Below are positions 1 through 7,298 of a stretch of 25,470 nt of DNA, piece after piece. Position 1 is the stretch's first letter. Each line of letters starts with the position of its first letter. Source of the DNA: Actinomycetota bacterium (GTDB taxonomy: Bacteria > Actinomycetota > Actinomycetes > Nanopelagicales > Nanopelagicaceae); assembly GCA_005787645.1 (NCBI GenBank), contig SYAM01000015.1, forward strand, positions 1 through 25,470, in the 5' to 3' direction. The notes beneath the pieces are model-generated. The model saw only the letters and a program-made list of their open reading frames with translations. It was not told where the DNA came from and did no database searches. The position numbers were made by a program, and so were the translations under genes.

Positions 1-1
1 G

Positions 2-757
2 GACCAGGCTCCGCTTCGTATCGAGTGTTTTGATATCGCAAATATGCAGGGCAGCCAGATTGTCGCATCCATGGTCGTATTCGAAGATGGAATGGCAAAG
101 AAATCCGATTATCGGCGCTTTAGCATTCACAGCGAAACAGGCAAACCCAATGATGTGGCGGCGATGAAACAAGTTCTCTCTCGTCGGTTGGCGCGCATGG
201 ATGAGGAGATAATCGATGAGAACGAGATTGATCGAAGCAAGGTGAAGTTCGCCTATCCACCACAATTGATCATCGTTGATGGTGGCAAACCTCAAGTCAA
301 TGCTGCCGCTGAAGTATTAGAAGGTCGAGATATCTTCTTATGTGGTTTAGCAAAGCGATTTGAAGAAGTCTGGTTGCCCAATGCCAAAGACCCCATCATC
401 TTCCCGCGCAATAGTGAGGCGCTCTACCTCTTTCAAAGGATTCGAGATGAGGCGCATCGATTTGCGAACACCTACCATCGCAGCAAGCGCTCAAAAGAGG
501 GGTTAGCTTCGATTCTTGAGGAAATTGATGGCCTAGGAGCAGTTCGGAGAAAGACGCTTATCGACCATTTTGGCTCGGTGGCGAAAATTCGCGCTGCGGG
601 GGTCGACGAGATTGCAGCGCTTACGGGTATTGGGCCGAAGATTGCCGCCCATATTGCCCATTCTCTCGCAACAGAACCTGATGCGCTTACTGGCGTAGAT
701 ACCGCCACGGGAGAGATCCTTGACAGTAGTGAAAAGGTAGTGGAGCCGGAAGTGTGA
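2..757 (+). CDS. uvrC: UvrABC excinuclease subunit C, C-terminal part (5' truncated)
   Basis: This is the C-terminal part of UvrC, which makes the two incisions in nucleotide excision repair together with UvrA and UvrB. The reading frame is open from base 2, so the start lies before the window. The visible portion begins inside the RNase H-like nuclease domain: the segment ECFDIANMQGSQIVASMVVF carries the first catalytic Asp, IIVDGGKPQVNAA the second, and IRDEAHRFANTYHR supplies the further Asp/His residues. The end of the protein (GLGAVRRKTLIDHFGS and ITGIGPKIAAHIA-like helices) is the tandem helix-hairpin-helix DNA-binding module. The N-terminal GIY-YIG and UvrB-binding domains are outside the window. 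It is followed after 34 bases by rapZ, the usual actinobacterial order. The identification is secure; the gene is incomplete only because of the window edge. Confidence 0.97.
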   Translation, partial: DQAPLRIECFDIANMQGSQIVASMVVFEDGMAKKSDYRRFSIHSETGKPNDVAAMKQVLSRRLARMDEEIIDENEIDRSKVKFAYPPQLIIVDGGKPQVNAAAEVLEGRDIFLCGLAKRFEEVWLPNAKDPIIFPRNSEALYLFQRIRDEAHRFANTYHRSKRSKEGLASILEEIDGLGAVRRKTLIDHFGSVAKIRAAGVDEIAALTGIGPKIAAHIAHSLATEPDALTGVDTATGEILDSSEKVVEPEV

Positions 758-791
758 CCAGGCTGGAAATTTTGGAGAGGCGGGTGATCAG

Positions 792-1637
792 ATGGATGTG
801 GTTGTGATTACCGGAATGAGTGGCGCCGGACGATCCACCGCGGCTCACGTTCTGGAAGATCATCAATGGTATGTCGTCGACAATCTTCCAGCGACGATGC
901 TCTTTCCTCTTGTAAATGAACTTCGCGAGGAGCGCGAAAAGGTGGCAGTTGTCATCGATGTGCGAAGCATGGAATTCTCCACCGAGTTAGCTGCGGGAAT
1001 CAAAGCGCTGCGGAACAATGGCGATAGCGTTCGAATACTCTTCTTAGATTCCCATGATGAGGTACTAGTGCGGAGATATGAGTCCACTCGACGTCCACAT
1101 CCGCTACAGGGAGATGATCGAATAGTCGATGGCATTGCGCGAGAACGAGAACTGCTCCGAAACCTGCGTGCCGAGGCGGAGATTGTTATCGATTCTTCCT
1201 CCCTTAATGTCCATCAGCTTGCACTTAAGGTAGATCAGACTTTCTCCAGCGAGAGCGAACGGGCGCTGCACATCTCGTTACTATCATTCGGATACAAGTA
1301 CGGAATTCCTTACGATGCAGATTTCACTCTAGATTGCCGATTTATCCCAAACCCACATTGGAATCCAGCGCTACAAGCGATGAGTGGACGAGAGCAACTA
1401 GTCTCGGATGCAGTATTGAATCACACGGCAACGGAAGCGTTCATCAAAGACTTCATCACCCTATTTACTGGTGCAAGTTCCGGATTTCTTACTGAAGGAA
1501 AGCGCTATATCACCATCGCTTTTGGGTGCACGGGAGGAAGACATCGAAGCGTTGCAGTTACCCAAGAAGTTGCGAAGAGACTTGAAAATATAGGAATGGA
1601 TGTGCACCTTCAACATCGAGATGTTGATCGAGGGTAA
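792..1637 (+). CDS. rapZ: RapZ-family nucleotide-binding protein (RNase adapter family)
   Basis: A 281-residue member of the RapZ/YvcJ P-loop family. In E. coli RapZ is an RNA-binding adapter that controls glucosamine-6-phosphate synthase through small RNAs; in Gram-positives the YvcJ homologue is a nucleotide-binding protein of less certain role. The Walker A motif GMSGAGRST sits at residues 8-16. The family blocks STRRPHPL, SFGYKYGIP and GCTGGRHRS follow in order, the last two in the C-terminal half, and the protein ends with HRDVDRG. The length matches the family. The ATG is preceded by a GGAGAGG ribosome binding site about 11 bases upstream. It is followed almost without a gap by yvcK and whiA, a cluster conserved across Firmicutes and Actinobacteria. 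The exact function here is inferred from the family only. Confidence 0.95.
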   Translation: MDVVVITGMSGAGRSTAAHVLEDHQWYVVDNLPATMLFPLVNELREEREKVAVVIDVRSMEFSTELAAGIKALRNNGDSVRILFLDSHDEVLVRRYESTRRPHPLQGDDRIVDGIARERELLRNLRAEAEIVIDSSSLNVHQLALKVDQTFSSESERALHISLLSFGYKYGIPYDADFTLDCRFIPNPHWNPALQAMSGREQLVSDAVLNHTATEAFIKDFITLFTGASSGFLTEGKRYITIAFGCTGGRHRSVAVTQEVAKRLENIGMDVHLQHRDVDRG

Positions 1638-1640
1638 GTG

Positions 1641-2591
1641 ATGAGCGTAGATTTAAAGATTCCTGTCGTCGCGATGGGCGGTGGACATGGACTTGCTGCC
1701 ATACTGACAGCGCTTCGAGAAATCACCACTGATATCACTGCCCTTGTCACTGTTGCCGACGATGGTGGCTCTAGTGGACGGTTGCGCGCTGAGTTTGGCG
1801 TCATGCCCCCAGGAGATTTACGGATGGCCCTTGCTGCGCTCTGCTCCGATGACGAGTGGGGAAGAGGATGGGCTCATGTTCTGCAACACCGTTTCTCTAG
1901 TGAGGGTGATCTCGACGGTCATAGCGTAGGAAATCTGCTACTCACTGCCTTGTGGGAAATTCATGAGGACCCAGTTGTGGGTTTGGCGAAAGTTGCTCAA
2001 CTTCTTCGCGTGGTGGGACGAGTATTGCCTATGTCTTCGCAACCCTTGGAGATTCAAGCGCAGGTACGAACCCGAGTTGACGGCGGAGAGAAGGTAGAGA
2101 TAGTTCGTGGACAGAGCGCTGTCGCGCTCGCGCGTGGAGTCATCGATCATGTGCGACTCATCCCTGATTCGCCCCCCACTCATCCGCAAGCGCTCGCAGC
2201 CATCGAACGAGCAGAGTGGGTGACCCTGGGCCCAGGCTCCTGGTATTCAAGTGTGTTGCCACATCTGCTCCTACCAGAGACTAGAGCTGCCCTCGCGCAT
2301 ACACAGGCGCGCAAACTCCTCTTACTCAATCTCACCTCACCGCACCCGGGCGATGAGGCAGCGCAGATTGGCGCGCAGGGGCGGCTAGCGTTTCTTCGCC
2401 AGCATGCCCCAGAGGTTCCCTTCGATGTGATCCTTGCCGACCCGAGTATTCTCACAAATGAATTGGTCGAATATGTCGCCTCATTGGGGGCTCGCTTAGA
2501 GGTTCGTGACTTAGCCCACGCGCCAACTAGCGACCAGCACGACCCAAAAAAGGTAGTTTCGGCTTTGCGTGACATCATGGCCAAGAGCTGA
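1641..2591 (+). CDS. yvcK: YvcK/CofD-like gluconeogenesis factor (UPF0052)
   Basis: A 316-residue protein of the YvcK family, related to the CofD 2-phospho-L-lactate transferase fold. YvcK binds UDP-sugars and is needed for growth on gluconeogenic carbon sources and for cell-wall homeostasis in Bacillus and mycobacteria. Visible motifs are MGGGHGLAAIL (residues 12-22), VADDGGSSGRLR (38-49), MPPGDLRMALAAL (about 54-66), GHSVGNLLLTALWE and GPGSWYSSVLPHLL. I chose the ATG at 1641 rather than the overlapping GTG at 1638 because GAGGG at 1630-1634 is better spaced from the ATG. The ribosome binding site lies inside the end of rapZ, so the two are probably translationally coupled. Its position three genes upstream of gap, pgk and tpiA fits a carbon-flux role. 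Confidence 0.95.
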   Translation: MSVDLKIPVVAMGGGHGLAAILTALREITTDITALVTVADDGGSSGRLRAEFGVMPPGDLRMALAALCSDDEWGRGWAHVLQHRFSSEGDLDGHSVGNLLLTALWEIHEDPVVGLAKVAQLLRVVGRVLPMSSQPLEIQAQVRTRVDGGEKVEIVRGQSAVALARGVIDHVRLIPDSPPTHPQALAAIERAEWVTLGPGSWYSSVLPHLLLPETRAALAHTQARKLLLLNLTSPHPGDEAAQIGAQGRLAFLRQHAPEVPFDVILADPSILTNELVEYVASLGARLEVRDLAHAPTSDQHDPKKVVSALRDIMAKS

Positions 2592-2647
2592 GTATCGGTG
2601 AGCCAGGATGATTTTTCTAGCGATCAGGAGAGGGGGATCTTCAGCAG

Positions 2648-3625
2648 ATGGCAATGACCGCTACCGTTAAAGACGAGTTAAGTCGCTTGGCAATCTCCAA
2701 ACCATGTTGTCGAAAGGCTGAAGTCTCAGCGCTCCTACGTTTTGCCGGTGGACTTCATATCACTGCTGGAAGAGTGGTCGTAGAAGTTGAGTTAGATACT
2801 GCGCAGAGCGCTCGTCGATTACGGAAAGATATTTCCGAAGTCTACGGACACGATAGCGATCTCACTGTGCTCACCCCTGGAGGATTACGTAAAGGCAGTC
2901 GCTATGTCTTGCGGGTAGCCGGGACGGGCGAAGCCCTTGCCAGACAGACTGGACTCATTGATGGAAATGGTCGTCCAGTGCGGGGATTACCGCCACAGAT
3001 AGTTTCCGCAGCCAAGTGCGATGCTGAATCAGCATGGCGTGGTGCATTCCTTGCTCATGGATCACTTACCGAACCCGGACGTTCTTCAGCCCTTGAGATT
3101 ACTGCTCCTGGTCCTGAAGCAGCGCTGGCTCTCGTTGGCTCTGCGCGACGATTGGGTATCACTGCAAAAGCACGAGAGGTGCGCGGTGTCGACCGTGTCG
3201 TGGTGCGCGATGGTGATGCAATCGGGGCACTGCTTACTTTAATGGGAGCGCACGAAAGCGTTCTTGCTTGGGAAGAGCGGCGGATGCGACGAGAGGTACG
3301 CGCCACTGCTAATCGCTTGGCTAATTTCGACGATGCGAATTTACGACGCTCAGCCCGTGCTGCTGTTGCAGCGTCAGCGCGAGTGCAACGAGCAATTGAA
3401 ATTTTAGGAGTGGAGATTCCTGACCATCTACTCGAAGCAGGGCGACTGAGAATAGAACACGGTCAGGCCAGTCTTGAGGAATTGGGCTCATTGGCAAATC
3501 CACCCATGACCAAGGATGCAATCGCAGGGCGAATTCGAAGACTTCTTGCAATGGCGGATAAACGGGCAGCAGAGATGGGAATACCAGATACTGAATCGGG
3601 AATCAGCCCCGATTTGTTAACGTAA
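2648..3625 (+). CDS. whiA: WhiA DNA-binding regulator
   Basis: A 325-residue WhiA protein. WhiA combines an N-terminal LAGLIDADG homing-endonuclease-like fold with a C-terminal helix-turn-helix; in Streptomyces it controls sporulation septation together with WhiB, and in non-sporulating bacteria it influences cell division and chromosome segregation. The N-terminus MAMTATVKDELSRL and CCRKAEVSALLRFAGGLH (residues 20-37) are hallmark sequences. The C-terminal helix-turn-helix is visible at about 282-303 (LANPPMTKDAIAGRIRRLL). The start is supported by a strong purine-rich ribosome binding site (GGAGAGGGGG) about 10 bases before the ATG and by the conserved MAMTA start. Nothing in the window suggests sporulation, so a cell-cycle or division role is the more likely one here (inference). 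Confidence 0.96.
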   Translation: MAMTATVKDELSRLAISKPCCRKAEVSALLRFAGGLHITAGRVVVEVELDTAQSARRLRKDISEVYGHDSDLTVLTPGGLRKGSRYVLRVAGTGEALARQTGLIDGNGRPVRGLPPQIVSAAKCDAESAWRGAFLAHGSLTEPGRSSALEITAPGPEAALALVGSARRLGITAKAREVRGVDRVVVRDGDAIGALLTLMGAHESVLAWEERRMRREVRATANRLANFDDANLRRSARAAVAASARVQRAIEILGVEIPDHLLEAGRLRIEHGQASLEELGSLANPPMTKDAIAGRIRRLLAMADKRAAEMGIPDTESGISPDLLT

Positions 3626-3637
3626 GGATGGATAGCG

Positions 3638-4657
3638 ATGGATAACAGAATCAAAGTGGGCGTCAATGGATTTGGACGTATCGGTCGAAATTTTTTCCGA
3701 GCAGTTCTCGCATCTGAATCTGCCCGTAATGCTATTGAGATAGTGGCAATCAATGACCTCACGGATACCGCGACTCTGGCTCACCTTCTTAAATACGATT
3801 CCATTCTTGGACCACTCGGCAAGGGCGTCTCGCACACTGAGAATTCGATAACGGTAGATGGAAAGACCATTAAGGTCTTTGCAGAGCGCGATCCAGGAGC
3901 ACTTGCCTGGTCATCAGTTGGAGCGCAAATAGTGATTGAGTCCACGGGAATTTTTACCAAAGGTGAACAGGCAAAGAAGCATCTCATCGGAGGGGCAAAG
4001 AAAGTCATCATCAGCGCGCCAGCTACCGATGAAGACGTCACTATTGTTATGGGCGTCAACCACGAGAAATACGATCCAGGCAAGCACACGATTATTTCGA
4101 ACGCATCATGCACTACAAATTGTCTGGCTCCAATGGCAAAAGTCCTGCAAGATAACTTTGGAATCGAACGGGGCATGATGACAACAATTCATGCCTACAC
4201 CAATGACCAAGTAATCCTAGATTTCCCTCATAAAGATCTCAGGCGCGCACGTGCAGCCGCTACATCCATCATTCCAAGTAGTACTGGCGCGGCAAAGGCA
4301 ATTAGCTTGGTTCTGCCAGAGCTCAAGGGAAAGATGGATGGGTATGCAATGCGAGTTCCCGTTCCAGTCGGTTCTGTGACAGATTTAAACGTCGAACTCT
4401 CTCGAGAGGTATCTGCTGCAGAAATCAATGCAGCGCTTAAGGCTGCTGCGCAAGGACCACTCAAGGGAATCTTGGAGTACACCGAAGATCCCATCGTCTC
4501 CGCCGACATCGTCACTAACCCACACTCATGCATCGTCGATAGCCAGTTGACCAAGGTAATCGGCAAGAGCGCAAAGGTTGTGGGTTGGTATGACAATGAG
4601 TGGGGCTATTCCAATCGCCTAGTTGATTTAGTCTCTTTCGTCGGTCGAACGCTCTAA
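3638..4657 (+). CDS. gap: Type I glyceraldehyde-3-phosphate dehydrogenase
   Basis: A 339-residue NAD-dependent glyceraldehyde-3-phosphate dehydrogenase, which oxidises and phosphorylates glyceraldehyde 3-phosphate to 1,3-bisphosphoglycerate in the cytoplasm. The Rossmann glycine motif NGFGRIGR is at residues 10-17. An Asp at 40 (AINDLTD) follows the second strand, where it normally selects NAD over NADP. The catalytic cysteine is C158 in SNASCTTNCLAP, and HAYTNDQ supplies the catalytic His. The C-terminal block WYDNEWGYSNRLVDL is intact. An AAGGATGG ribosome binding site lies just after whiA, with only 12 bases between the two genes. It is the first of three consecutive triose-phase glycolytic genes. 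Confidence 0.98.
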   Translation: MDNRIKVGVNGFGRIGRNFFRAVLASESARNAIEIVAINDLTDTATLAHLLKYDSILGPLGKGVSHTENSITVDGKTIKVFAERDPGALAWSSVGAQIVIESTGIFTKGEQAKKHLIGGAKKVIISAPATDEDVTIVMGVNHEKYDPGKHTIISNASCTTNCLAPMAKVLQDNFGIERGMMTTIHAYTNDQVILDFPHKDLRRARAAATSIIPSSTGAAKAISLVLPELKGKMDGYAMRVPVPVGSVTDLNVELSREVSAAEINAALKAAAQGPLKGILEYTEDPIVSADIVTNPHSCIVDSQLTKVIGKSAKVVGWYDNEWGYSNRLVDLVSFVGRTL

Positions 4658-4662
4658 GTAGT

Positions 4663-4675
4663 CACGATTGACCCT
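4663..4675 (+). promoter_or_regulatory. Possible -10 box for a leaderless pgk transcript
   Basis: The pgk ATG has no purine-rich ribosome binding site. CACGAT (4663-4668) ends seven bases before the A of the ATG, the spacing expected if transcription starts on the start codon. It matches the xAxxxT pattern of actinobacterial -10 elements only in part, and I see no convincing -35 box. Translational coupling to gap, 18 bases upstream, is an alternative. Confidence 0.25.
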
Positions 4676-5857
4676 ATGCAAACGCTAGAGTCCTTTGATT
4701 TCACAGATAAGCGAGTGATACTTCGCTGTGATTTGAATGTGCCCATCAAGAATGGCCAGATCACCGATCCTGGTCGAATCGTGGCATCGCTGCCGACAAT
4801 CGAGATAATTCGAGAGAAGTGCCGCTCGATCGTCATCTTGGCGCATCTTGGCCGCCCCAAGGAGGGGTTTGCGCCTGAATTTTCCCTGACTCCAGTTGCT
4901 AATCGCCTTGGTGAGTTGTTAAAGGATGTTGTCTCCTGTGCCTCTGATATCGCAGAGGCAAAACAACTTGCCGATGCGCGTCCAGGGACAGTCGTACTTC
5001 TCGAGAACATTCGCTTCTTCTCGGCAGAGACGAGTAAAGATGATCGTGAGCGTGCAATCTTTGCACGAGAATTAGCCACACTAGGGGATATATATGTGGG
5101 TGATGGATTCGGCGCGGTTCATCGCAAACACGCCTCTGTCTTTGACCTACCGCAATTGATGCCGCATTGCGCAGGACGATTGATCTATGCGGAGATGCGA
5201 ATCCTCAATACCTTAGCGACCGATCCTGATCGACCTTATGGTGTGATTCTTGGTGGAGCAAAAGTTTCAGACAAGATCGGCGTCATTAGTAATCTTTTAG
5301 ATCGCGTGGATATTTTGGCTATCGGCGGCGGAATGGCATTTACCTTTCTTGCAGCGCTTGATAAGGAGATTGGTAAATCACTCGTTGATCGAGAGCTGAT
5401 TCCTCAAGTCCGTGAATTGATCTCGCGAGCAAAGGAGCGCGGGGTCACATTGTTGTTGCCTGAAGATGTAGTAATTGCGCCCGCATTCGCAGCAGACTCT
5501 CCGGCATCAACGGTCTCCGTGGATTCGATTCCATCCGATCAGATCGGATTGGATATAGGACCAGTGAGCGCTACACGGTATGCAAAGGCGCTTGAGAACT
5601 GCCGAACTGTTTTTTGGAATGGACCTATGGGGGTCTCCGAGTTTCCAGCATTCGCCAACGGAACTCGGGTAATCGCCCAATCCCTCGCGCAACTTCCTGG
5701 GCTAAGTGTCATTGGCGGTGGTGATTCGGCCGCTGCCATTCGACTCTTGGGCTTTGATGATGAGCAATTCGGTTACATCTCTACCGGCGGGGGAGCCTCA
5801 CTTGAGTTCCTCGAGGGCAAAGAATTACCCGGCATCAAAGTATTGGAGAGTTCATGA
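4676..5857 (+). CDS. pgk: Phosphoglycerate kinase
   Basis: A 393-residue phosphoglycerate kinase, transferring phosphate from 1,3-bisphosphoglycerate to ADP. Substrate-binding motifs RCDLNVP (residues 17-23), AHLGRPKEG and GDGFGAVHRKHAS are in the N-terminal domain. Nucleotide-binding motifs GGAKVSDKIGVISNLL, GGGMAFTF, WNGPMGVSEFPAFANGT, GGGDSAAA and STGGGASLEFLEGKELPG are in the C-terminal domain. The length is normal for the family. The start has no visible ribosome binding site (see the separate promoter entry). The stop codon overlaps the tpiA start as ATGA, indicating coupling of the two genes. No unusual substitutions were seen in the motifs checked. Confidence 0.98.
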   Translation: MQTLESFDFTDKRVILRCDLNVPIKNGQITDPGRIVASLPTIEIIREKCRSIVILAHLGRPKEGFAPEFSLTPVANRLGELLKDVVSCASDIAEAKQLADARPGTVVLLENIRFFSAETSKDDRERAIFARELATLGDIYVGDGFGAVHRKHASVFDLPQLMPHCAGRLIYAEMRILNTLATDPDRPYGVILGGAKVSDKIGVISNLLDRVDILAIGGGMAFTFLAALDKEIGKSLVDRELIPQVRELISRAKERGVTLLLPEDVVIAPAFAADSPASTVSVDSIPSDQIGLDIGPVSATRYAKALENCRTVFWNGPMGVSEFPAFANGTRVIAQSLAQLPGLSVIGGGDSAAAIRLLGFDDEQFGYISTGGGASLEFLEGKELPGIKVLESS

Positions 5858-6666
5858 CAGCAGATACTCACTACCCCGAGCAACCCACCAGCGCTGAGCG
5901 AAAACCTCTAATTGCTGGAAATTGGAAGATGAACCTCAATCATCTCGAAGCAATCGCAGTCACTCAAAAGTTGGCTTTCCTTCTTAATGAGAAGGATTAT
6001 GAAGTCAGTGATGTTGCACTCTTGCCGCCATTTGTTGATATTCGCTCGGTACAGACATTAATAGATGGTGATCGCCTCCAACTCCTTTACGGCGCGCAAG
6101 ATCTTTCGCCATTCCCTTCGGGGGCATATACCGGGGATATCTCAGGTGCCATGTTGGCTAAACTCGGTTGCACCTTTGTTCTCGTTGGACATTCTGAGCG
6201 GCGTACTCACCACAACGAAAGTAATAGCGTTGTGAATAGCAAAGTCAAAGCGGCGCTATCGCATGGTCTCACGCCAATTCTCTGTGTTGGTGAGAGTAGC
6301 GAGATTCGTAACGGGGGCGGGCATGTGGAATTTGTTGTTGGACAACTTAACGAGTCGTTGGCTGGCATTACTCCAGCTCAAGTGAAGAAGTGCGTAATTG
6401 CATACGAGCCCATTTGGGCAATAGGTACTGGAAAGAGTGCAACCGCTGAGGATGCCCAAGAGATGAGCCTTGCAATCCGTAGTCGCGTGGCCAAGCTTGC
6501 CAATGGGCCCGTAGCAAGCCAGATTCGAATCCTTTATGGAGGTTCGGTCAAGGCTTCCCTAATCAAGGAGATCATGGCCTGCGCTGACGTTGATGGGGTT
6601 CTGGTGGGTGGGGCGAGCCTTGACCCCGAAGAGTTCGCCAAAATAGCGAAGTTCCACAAGTTTTAA
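5854..6666 (+). CDS. tpiA: Triosephosphate isomerase
   Basis: A 270-residue TIM-barrel triosephosphate isomerase, interconverting dihydroxyacetone phosphate and glyceraldehyde 3-phosphate. Active-site residues are all present: N23 and K25 in AGNWKMN, H113 in VGHSERR, and E185 in AYEPIWAIGTGKSAT. The phosphate-binding blocks ILYGGSVK and VDGVLVGGASLDPEEF are also intact. About 16 residues precede the conserved KPLIAGNWKMN core, so the N-terminus is slightly longer than usual. The ATG that overlaps the pgk stop (ATGA) is nevertheless the natural start in this coupled arrangement. It completes the gap-pgk-tpiA glycolytic set and is followed by secG. Confidence 0.98.
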   Translation: MTADTHYPEQPTSAERKPLIAGNWKMNLNHLEAIAVTQKLAFLLNEKDYEVSDVALLPPFVDIRSVQTLIDGDRLQLLYGAQDLSPFPSGAYTGDISGAMLAKLGCTFVLVGHSERRTHHNESNSVVNSKVKAALSHGLTPILCVGESSEIRNGGGHVEFVVGQLNESLAGITPAQVKKCVIAYEPIWAIGTGKSATAEDAQEMSLAIRSRVAKLANGPVASQIRILYGGSVKASLIKEIMACADVDGVLVGGASLDPEEFAKIAKFHKF

Positions 6667-6701
6667 CCGGTATCCTTAAGGCCCACATCCTAGGAGTCGC
6701 A

Positions 6702-6932
6702 ATGGTTCTCGGTCTTTCCATCTTCCTCATCCTCACCAGCGCGTTGATGATCTTGCTGGTCCTACTCCATAAGGGCAAAGGAAGTGGATTATCGGATCTC
6801 TTCGGCGGTGGGGTCTCGTCGACCTACGGTGGTTCATCGGTCGTTGAGCGAAACCTTGATCGTCTCACCATCATCGTGGGTGGGCTCTGGTTTGCCGGAA
6901 TAGTCGCGCTCGGCTTGTTGTTAAAGGGTTAG
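6702..6932 (+). CDS. secG: SecG, preprotein translocase subunit
   Basis: A 76-residue small membrane protein with two hydrophobic segments, at about residues 2-22 and 56-74. They are separated by the SecG-type loop HKGKGSGLSDLFGGGVSS. SecG is the accessory subunit of the SecYEG channel in the cytoplasmic membrane and assists protein export. An AGGAG ribosome binding site precedes the ATG at normal spacing. Its place right after tpiA and before rbpA is the usual one in actinobacteria, where secG closes the gap-pgk-tpiA cluster. Confidence 0.95.
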   Translation: MVLGLSIFLILTSALMILLVLLHKGKGSGLSDLFGGGVSSTYGGSSVVERNLDRLTIIVGGLWFAGIVALGLLLKG

Positions 6933-6956
6933 TAGGAGTTCACGAGAGGATCTGCA

Positions 6957-7298
6957 ATGAGTGGAAGTGCAATTAGAGGTAGCCGTGTTGGCGCTGGACC
7001 TATGGGTGAGGCAGAACGTGGTGAGGCGATTGCGCGCTTTCGCATCTCGTATTGGTGTGCAAACGGTCATGAGACCCGTCCATCTTTCGCTGACGATGGC
7101 ACAGTAACTCCTCCTGATGAGTGGGATTGCCCGCGCTGTGGTTTTCCAGCGGGACGAGATAAATCCTCTCCACCAAAGCCGATCAAGAATGAGCCATATA
7201 AAACCCATCTCGCTTATGTGAAAGAGCGACGTTCAGCCACCGAAGGTGCAGCGCTTCTCGAAGAGGCCCTTAAGAAGTTACGCGGAGAGATTGACTAA
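6957..7298 (+). CDS. rbpA: RNA polymerase-binding protein RbpA
   Basis: A 113-residue RbpA, an actinobacteria-specific factor that binds RNA polymerase and the principal sigma factor and stabilises open promoter complexes. Residues C34, H38, C58 and C61 (SYWCANGHE and WDCPRCGFPAG) are placed like the zinc ligands of the RbpA core domain. The N-terminal tail and the RGSRVGAGPMG segment match the family. The C-terminal helix (THLAYVKERRSATEGAALL) corresponds to the sigma-interacting domain. A GAGAGG ribosome binding site precedes the ATG. The last 29 coding bases are also the last coding bases of pgi on the other strand. This gene is one of the strongest lineage markers in the window. Confidence 0.96.
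   Translation: MSGSAIRGSRVGAGPMGEAERGEAIARFRISYWCANGHETRPSFADDGTVTPPDEWDCPRCGFPAGRDKSSPPKPIKNEPYKTHLAYVKERRSATEGAALLEEALKKLRGEID

Noticed and set aside
472..708. Antisense and alternative-frame reading frames of 60-146 codons, here and throughout the window
   Set aside because: They lie inside well-supported genes in other frames, have no recognisable domains, and their composition follows the codon pattern of the real gene.
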